The position numbers and the translations under genes are program-made. The notes below the pieces were generated by a model. The model saw only the letters and a program-made list of their open reading frames with translations, had not been told where the DNA came from and did not search any database. Of a stretch of DNA of 35,935 nucleotides, positions 30,787 through 35,935 are shown in pieces; the first letter of the stretch is position 1, and each line of letters opens with the position of its first letter. The DNA lies in the IMG/VR virus record IMGVR_UViG_3300017727_000056, positions 1 to 35,935 of that record; one strand, given 5' to 3'. The stretch is from a virus.

Positions 30787-32730
30787 TTATGTTGTGTTTG
30801 CTTCAATTGTTACTTCAACATGCGCTCGCTGACTGTCTAAAGTAAGTTTAAAAATTTCGTCGTCTTCTACTACTGTATCTTGTAAAAACGTAAATGTTTG
30901 TGATGCTGTGCCGCCAACTATATTAAAATTGCCAACTAAAGAGGCTCCTTGAATATCTGCGGCTTGTACTCCAGTAATTGTATACGGTACTAATGTACCA
31001 TCATCAATGCCTACTGTAGTTAACGTAACAATAATAGTTGCGCCTTCAATATCTGTCGATGTACTTGCATCTAAATGATAATGCTGGTAAGCCATACCGT
31101 TCTGTGAAACAATAAATCCATTTAATGTGTTATCAGGTACGCCGCCATAACGTAGCGGCTGTTTTCCGTATCTGCAAACAGTGTGTGAATTTGTTCCGCC
31201 CATTAAACTTGTAGTACTGTTAGTATAATCATCTGCTAGTCCAGTATCTGATATTACACTAGTTGAATCGCCAAGCAATACTGCTTTTAATTGTGCAGGA
31301 GTCATCCACGGTTTATTTCCTAAGTGGAGTGCCGCAATGCCTGCAATTTGTGGACTTGCCATACTAGTTCCACTAATGCTCATTATTTTAAAACTGTCAT
31401 TGTCTGGATAATCATACTGTGTATAATTAAATGTGTTATTAAAATTACTAGCAGTACTCATAATATTTGTACCTGGTGCCCAAATATCAACAGCTGGACC
31501 TCGCACACTAGAAGCCGCAGGCCTGTCGTGGTATACTGTTACGCCATCAACAACTTCTAATTGTACAGCTGAATCTATATTACCAACATACAATGCTGTG
31601 TCTGCATACGGAGACCCTGGACGATGATAAAATCTTGTCCCATTAGACATTGTTACTTGATTGTCAAAGTCTGGTCCTGTAGCAATGTCTGACTTGTAAT
31701 AACTGTTGCCTGAAGCAATACATACTACTATTCCATCACTAACCATATCTTCTATTTCTGCATCAACTGATGCTACTTGGCTTGTAAATCTTCTAAACTG
31801 TCCTAATGGAGGAACAACTCCGCTAGTGGCCCATACTTCGTTATCTGTAGTGTAGCCAGCATCGCCAAAGTTCCATGCTGATCCTCTGTAAACTCCACTT
31901 ACTGGATTACCGGAAGCAGTACCTTGATATCCCCAACTCATGTTAACAACTGTAGGCCTTTTGTATCCTGTTGCAGTATCACCTTTTTGATTATGCCATA
32001 ATCTAATAGTATCAAATGCATCAGTAATTGGAATGCCACCGTCATCGCCGGCGCCTTCTAATCCACCTAGCTTCTGTGAATATACTTTAGCACGTTTAGC
32101 CCAACCATATGTTTTGCCACATGCAATACCTGCACAGTGAGTACCGTGGCCATCATAATCTCTATAATGATTTACACTTTGTGTTCCTGGTAATCCACTT
32201 GCCGCATACCAATCTATTTGTTCAACTCTTGATACACCGTCTTGGATAAATTCAGGATGATCAACTTGTAGTCCACTATCTTGTGTAACAACATCAACAC
32301 CTAGTCCATCTAATCCGTATTCAAAAAATCCTGTATTAGGTGCTACGTTTTTTACAAAGTTCCAGTCTTGTGTGTTTCCAAAAGAGTTTAAATCTTGTAT
32401 ACATCTTGGTAGTGCCCAGTTAACTTCATTGTTTAAACTTTGCGAACCTCTATAAAAATTAGCATCTTGATATGCATTGAGTACTAGTTCTATATCATCT
32501 CTTTGATCTGGTGGTATTTCAACTGCACGTATTCTGTCGTCTGCTTCTAATGCAACTGCTTCTTCGTCAGTAAGCATAAAATGTGTTTGAACTTTTGATC
32601 CAAGTCTTGGATTAGCAACATCAACTGTTCGATTAGGAATAGGACCTGCGCCAGAACTAGCAGTAATCTCTGCTTCAATTGTTGGCAAGTCTTCTCTGTT
32701 ATGAACTATAACTGTATATTCTTTTTCCAT
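30787..32730 (-). CDS. Subtilisin-like serine protease (peptidase S8), second copy
   Basis: A 647-residue protein. N-terminal prodomain-like part (residues 1-75, with FMLTDEEAVALEADDRIRAV) resembles that of the protease at 13524. Catalytic set: Asp151 in VVTQDSGLQVDHPEF, His198 in GHGTHCAG, Asn342 in ASGNS, Ser456 in SGTSMASP; closer to standard subtilases than the first copy. After the protease, about residues 530-647 form a beta-sandwich-like end (VVEDDEIFKLTLDSQ), similar to Calx-beta style modules. Its ATG overlaps the upstream fibre stop (TAATG). No signal peptide. Role inferred: fibre maturation or host-surface digestion. Confidence 0.94.
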   Translation of the reverse strand: MEKEYTVIVHNREDLPTIEAEITASSGAGPIPNRTVDVANPRLGSKVQTHFMLTDEEAVALEADDRIRAVEIPPDQRDDIELVLNAYQDANFYRGSQSLNNEVNWALPRCIQDLNSFGNTQDWNFVKNVAPNTGFFEYGLDGLGVDVVTQDSGLQVDHPEFIQDGVSRVEQIDWYAASGLPGTQSVNHYRDYDGHGTHCAGIACGKTYGWAKRAKVYSQKLGGLEGAGDDGGIPITDAFDTIRLWHNQKGDTATGYKRPTVVNMSWGYQGTASGNPVSGVYRGSAWNFGDAGYTTDNEVWATSGVVPPLGQFRRFTSQVASVDAEIEDMVSDGIVVCIASGNSYYKSDIATGPDFDNQVTMSNGTRFYHRPGSPYADTALYVGNIDSAVQLEVVDGVTVYHDRPAASSVRGPAVDIWAPGTNIMSTASNFNNTFNYTQYDYPDNDSFKIMSISGTSMASPQIAGIAALHLGNKPWMTPAQLKAVLLGDSTSVISDTGLADDYTNSTTSLMGGTNSHTVCRYGKQPLRYGGVPDNTLNGFIVSQNGMAYQHYHLDASTSTDIEGATIIVTLTTVGIDDGTLVPYTITGVQAADIQGASLVGNFNIVGGTASQTFTFLQDTVVEDDEIFKLTLDSQRAHVEVTIEANTT

Positions 32731-34181
32731 TACCCTGCGGTTCCGTCATCTAAGTTTATCCAGGCACCGTTCTGTCTGCCTTGGAATCTATTGACGGTAG
32801 TGTTATATACAACATCACCATCAAGTGCGGCGACTGTGTTTCTTTCGTTAGTTGTTAATCTTGGAAATCTAAAAGCGCCTGTGCCTTCAACTATTAGTCC
32901 ATCAGTAGTTGTAATAGTTAAAGTTGACGAAGTATCAATTGTTGGCGCACTAGTGCCTGCTGTTATAAAATCTCCTGAAGTTACTGTAGCAAAAGTAACT
33001 GCGTTTGTTGTATTCAAATCTTGGTTAAATGATGATCCGCCTGAGCCTGCTGGCGGAGTATATTGAAAGTTTCCTGTTGTATTATCATAAAGTAAGTCAC
33101 CATCGCCTGATGCGGAATTAACTGTTACACTAAATGCTGTTAGGTCAACGCCTGAATCTGCAAAACTAAAATTGCCTGCGCCATCAGTTGTAAGAACTTG
33201 ATCAGCAGTGCCGTCTGTAATACCTAAGTCTGTAAGTGTTGTGGGAATGTTTATTGCTGGAGTGTTGATTAAATCAGCATAGTCACCTGTAGTAGCAACT
33301 GTAGCAAATGTTGGCTTGTTTATAACATCAGCATAGTCAACTACAATGTCTGGTGCGTCCGGTGTAACAGCCGCAGGTTGTACCCATTGTCCTGTATCCT
33401 CGTCAACAATGTATACTAATAATCTACCTGTAGTACTTTGAAACCAAAGGTCGCCACTTGTAGGACTAACTGGTGCAGTGTCTGAAACTTCTATTGAAGC
33501 ACCATCTGGGCTTGGAGCAACTCCGCCACCGCCACCACTTCCTGGATAAGCTCTAGTACCACTATTGCCCATACCAAGATGATTAATACAATAATAGTAA
33601 AGCGTTTCTGGTGTTGAAGATGTAATTGTTATTTGTATTGCACGGTGAGTACTACTTGCAAAATTAGCAATATAATAAGTTCTTGTTACTGGTTCGTGTT
33701 CTAGCAAATAAATTACACCGTCTGTGTAAGTTATATGATCTGAACCAGCGTGATCAACATGTTCAACTGGATCTATTGCTGAGAATTCTAAGGGATGTTG
33801 ATTAAATACTGCGCCGCCAATTGGATTTGGAAAATATAAATTTGTAGGATCAGTTTGATCAAAGTAATAAGTGTAACCTACAATCCAATCAATTGTTGGA
33901 CGCTTTGATCCATTTAAATTATAAACGTTAGCAGTATCTTCATCGTTTCTTGATACTGTTACAGGATATTTAACTGTAGCAATTTGTTGGCTTGCGGCAT
34001 TTCTTCTAATATTATTTTCAGTTACAACTTCAAATCCACTACGTATTGTTCCATCGTACACACGTAACGTTTTAGCTGATTTACTATAATATAACTCACC
34101 GCTAGAACCGATATTTCTGTTTAGAAAGTCCTCTGGTCTAGGTATAAGTCTAATTCTATCTACAATTGGGCTTTGGCTCAT
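32730..34181 (-). CDS. Fibre-like structural protein with internal cupredoxin-like segment
   Basis: A 483-residue protein. N-terminal IPRPEDFLNRNIGSSGELYY with LRVYDG is followed by a segment (about 95-205) with His129 in NQHPLEF and Cys198, His201, Met204 in YYYCINHLGMG, again a type-1 copper ligand set with C-x2-H-x2-M spacing. A Gly-rich linker (GSGGGGG) and SGDLWFQSTTGRLLVYI module lead to fibre repeats (LTDLGITDG, QVLTTDGAGNFSF) and an end typical of marine phage fibres (GDVVYNTTVNRFQGRQNG). CGGAGAT precedes the ATG. The next gene is the second subtilase. Confidence 0.76.
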   Translation of the reverse strand: MSQSPIVDRIRLIPRPEDFLNRNIGSSGELYYSKSAKTLRVYDGTIRSGFEVVTENNIRRNAASQQIATVKYPVTVSRNDEDTANVYNLNGSKRPTIDWIVGYTYYFDQTDPTNLYFPNPIGGAVFNQHPLEFSAIDPVEHVDHAGSDHITYTDGVIYLLEHEPVTRTYYIANFASSTHRAIQITITSSTPETLYYYCINHLGMGNSGTRAYPGSGGGGGVAPSPDGASIEVSDTAPVSPTSGDLWFQSTTGRLLVYIVDEDTGQWVQPAAVTPDAPDIVVDYADVINKPTFATVATTGDYADLINTPAINIPTTLTDLGITDGTADQVLTTDGAGNFSFADSGVDLTAFSVTVNSASGDGDLLYDNTTGNFQYTPPAGSGGSSFNQDLNTTNAVTFATVTSGDFITAGTSAPTIDTSSTLTITTTDGLIVEGTGAFRFPRLTTNERNTVAALDGDVVYNTTVNRFQGRQNGAWINLDDGTAG

Positions 34182-34199
34182 ATTTAATCTCCGACGTAG

Positions 34200-34207
34200 T
34201 ATTTATT
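34200..34207 (-). promoter_or_regulatory. Late promoter core AATAAATA for the fibre/protease group
   Basis: Minus strand AATAAATAC 18 nt before the ATG at 34181, with CGGAGAT between. It lies in the divergent gap to the oxygenase gene. On the plus strand only the imperfect GATAAAATA (34232-34240) is seen for the oxygenase. Confidence 0.55.
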
Positions 34208-34249
34208 CAATTAGTAGAAGTAACATCAACAGATAAAATAAGTATATAT

Positions 34250-34879
34250 ATGTCGAACAATAAATTTAATAAAATACCAGTATTCCCAATAGAGTTTTAT
34301 GAATTTAATAACACAACTATTGATAATGCTGACTTAATTGAGCGTTTAAAAAGTAAACGCAATCCGGCGCACGGAATTACATCTTCAAATGATGTACACG
34401 ACGACCCGTTATTTGATGACTTATTTGACTGGATTAAAAGTTGTTTAGCTGATATTGTCGAAGATAAAAGATACGACTGTAAAGAATTATCAGTAACTAG
34501 CAGTTGGAGCAACTGTGCTGAAAGTAATGCAGGGTTAGCTAGTCATCCCCACAAACACAGTATGAGCATGTTTAGTGGTGTGTACTATTGTACTCCAGGT
34601 GCTCCTATAAACTTTGAAGACCCTGTTCAACAAAGACTACATGCACAAATTGATGTGCTTCAACATGACTACGAACCATTAGTAACTTTTCCAGTACAAC
34701 CAGGTAAGTTATTAATTTTTCCAAGTTGGATGTATCACTCAACTGATCCTCATTATGAAAATTATGACAGATGGGTTGTAGCGTTTAATACATTACCAAG
34801 TGGCGATATAAACATAAACCTTGCAAGAGATTCAATAGCAAATATAACTATAGGAAAAACTAACAAATGCAATCTGTAA
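34250..34879 (+). CDS. 2OG-Fe(II) oxygenase-like protein
   Basis: A 209-residue protein from the ATG at 34250. LASHPHKHSMSMFSGVYYC (His99/His101 region) and LLIFPSWMYHSTDP (His163) with Arg174 in RWVVAFN follow the double-stranded beta-helix pattern of the 2OG-Fe(II) oxygenase family common in marine phages. It would hydroxylate or otherwise oxidise a substrate using 2-oxoglutarate. A longer frame from a non-ATG codon at 34166 would run through the divergent promoter and is unlikely. It overlaps the halogenase by 13 nt, so the two are coupled and may act on one substrate (inference). Confidence 0.85.
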   Translation: MSNNKFNKIPVFPIEFYEFNNTTIDNADLIERLKSKRNPAHGITSSNDVHDDPLFDDLFDWIKSCLADIVEDKRYDCKELSVTSSWSNCAESNAGLASHPHKHSMSMFSGVYYCTPGAPINFEDPVQQRLHAQIDVLQHDYEPLVTFPVQPGKLLIFPSWMYHSTDPHYENYDRWVVAFNTLPSGDININLARDSIANITIGKTNKCNL

Positions 34880-35935
34880 TAGTACTAGGTGGTGGATCAA
34901 GCGGTCTACTATCGGCCTTAATGGTCAAACAAGCATTTCCTAATTTTGATGTTACTGTTATTAAAAGTGACTCAATAGGAATTATTGGAGTTGGAGAAGG
35001 TAGCACTGAACATTGGAAAACACTATGTCAGTTTTTAAACATTGATGTTAATGATGCTGTAAGACATTGTGGTGCAACAATGAAAGTCGGAATACATTTT
35101 AAAGATTGGGGTGTACCTGATTACTATCATAGTGTAATTGACGACTACTTAGAAACTAATGGCGAGTCATTTCCGTTTTATCAAAAATTAATTTCTGATG
35201 AAGTTGATATGTTGTCAGTAACAGGTATAGGGTTTGATAAACCAAGTGTGTCAGAAGCATGGACTCAAAATTTAGTTGAGCCGGAAGCCGCACAGTTTCA
35301 TTTTAACGCACTACTACTAAATGAATACTTGTTAAAACTTTGTGCTGAAAGAAATATTGTTATCAAAGAAGATAAGATTGTTGGCGTAAACGTAGAGCAA
35401 GGTCAAATTAAAAATATAAACGGTAAAGAAATACACAAAGCTGATTTCTTTATAGACGCATCGGGCATGGCAAGAGTATTAATGAAAGAGCTAGGAGCTA
35501 AATGGAATAGCTATGGAGATCACTTGATAACAAATAGTGCTATTGCATTTCCAACTGAAGATACAGACGAGTATCCAATTTATACTTCTGCTACTGGTAT
35601 GGACTACGGATGGATGTGGAACACTCCAGTGCAAGGAAGATGGGGCAACGGTTATGTATTCTGCGACAAGTATATAGACTTTGATCAAGCACAAGCTGAA
35701 GTAGAAAAGAAACTTGGGCATCCAATTAAAATATTTAAAAAAATTAAATTCGATCCAGGATCACTTGATCAAAACTGGATAGGTAATTGTTGTGCTGTTG
35801 GACTTAGTAGTGGTTTTGTAGAGCCGTTAGAAAGTTCTGCTATTAGTCAAGGACTATTGCAAACATGGCTACTTATAAACTTATTACCTGCGTGGGCTAA
35901 TGATACCAATAACAGCGATGCTAGTAAAATTTATA
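34867..35935 (+). CDS. Flavin-dependent (tryptophan-type) halogenase, C-terminus cut off
   Basis: 356 residues are visible before the right edge. FAD loop VLGGGSSG at residues 6-13, VGEGSTEHW at 42-50, Lys73 in GATMKVGIHF aligned with the catalytic lysine of PrnA, DYGWMWNTPVQGRWGNGYVF matching the WxWxIP halogenase signature (Ile replaced by Thr), and GLSSGFVEPLESSAI with the conserved Glu. These enzymes chlorinate or brominate an aromatic substrate via HOX made at a reduced flavin. Substrate unknown; a protein or small molecule is possible. No flavin reductase is in the window. Confidence 0.9.
   Translation, partial: MQSVIVLGGGSSGLLSALMVKQAFPNFDVTVIKSDSIGIIGVGEGSTEHWKTLCQFLNIDVNDAVRHCGATMKVGIHFKDWGVPDYYHSVIDDYLETNGESFPFYQKLISDEVDMLSVTGIGFDKPSVSEAWTQNLVEPEAAQFHFNALLLNEYLLKLCAERNIVIKEDKIVGVNVEQGQIKNINGKEIHKADFFIDASGMARVLMKELGAKWNSYGDHLITNSAIAFPTEDTDEYPIYTSATGMDYGWMWNTPVQGRWGNGYVFCDKYIDFDQAQAEVEKKLGHPIKIFKKIKFDPGSLDQNWIGNCCAVGLSSGFVEPLESSAISQGLLQTWLLINLLPAWANDTNNSDASKIY

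Noticed and set aside
34166-34249. 28-residue upstream extension of the 2OG oxygenase
   Set aside because: It starts from a non-ATG codon inside the opposite fibre gene and crosses the divergent promoter region. The conserved domain begins after the ATG at 34250.
1-35935. tRNA genes, CRISPR arrays, integrase or attachment sites
   Set aside because: None seen. All spacers are short and no cloverleaf-like or regularly spaced repeat structure is visible; no integrase-like protein is present.

Overview
The window is a dense, AT-rich stretch of a T4-like marine myovirus. Recognisable T4-type core genes are uvsY, uvsX, 32, 17, 16, 4, 19, 18, 13, 14 and 15. Their sequences resemble the versions found in marine T4-like phages of cyanobacteria and Pelagibacter rather than enteric T4. 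The host cannot be read from this window. There are no rRNA or tRNA genes, no CRISPR array, no insertion sequence, and no gene-free gap over 300 bases (the largest is 154 bases, upstream of gene 32).

Layout. Positions 1-3650 hold a surface-glycan/small-molecule cassette on both strands: a cut-off nucleotidyltransferase, a sulfotransferase, a pyruvyl-transferase-like protein, two FkbM-type methyltransferases and a glycosyltransferase-like protein. Positions 3669-6554 are the recombination/replication block (uvsY, a small conserved gene, uvsX, gene 32), all on the minus strand and fed by a consensus sigma-70 promoter upstream of gene 32. Positions 6709-18793 are one long minus-strand morphogenesis array: two structural proteins, a fibre, a subtilisin-like protease, gp4, a second sulfotransferase, gp16, three conserved small proteins, gp17 and a large unknown. 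gp19 and gp18 follow (18893-22922), separated from that array by a hairpin terminator. Positions 23036-24364 hold an HNH-like gene, a dNMP kinase with its own sigma-70 promoter, and two small genes. gp13 (minus) and gp14-gp15 (plus) diverge from a palindromic double late promoter near 25.2 kb. The right end has NUDIX and cupin genes, a second fibre/protease/fibre group, a 2OG-Fe(II) oxygenase and a cut-off flavin-dependent halogenase.

Regulation is the most striking part. T4-type late promoter cores (xxTAAATA) occur in two classes. In seven genes the core sits exactly 5 nt before the ATG with no Shine-Dalgarno. If T4 late-promoter spacing holds, transcription would begin on the A of the ATG, giving leaderless mRNAs. 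In the others the core is at least 16 nt upstream and an AGGAG-type site lies between. Two small genes (24074 and 24364, minus) carry hairpins that hide the ribosome site, and the embedded late promoter would start transcripts past the 5' arm, as described for T4 e and soc.

Other points of interest are two virion fibres with cupredoxin-like segments that keep a full His-Cys-His-Met type-1 copper ligand set, a duplicated fibre-plus-subtilase cassette, and a small Trp-rich module shared among sheath, neck, tail-stabiliser and fibre proteins.
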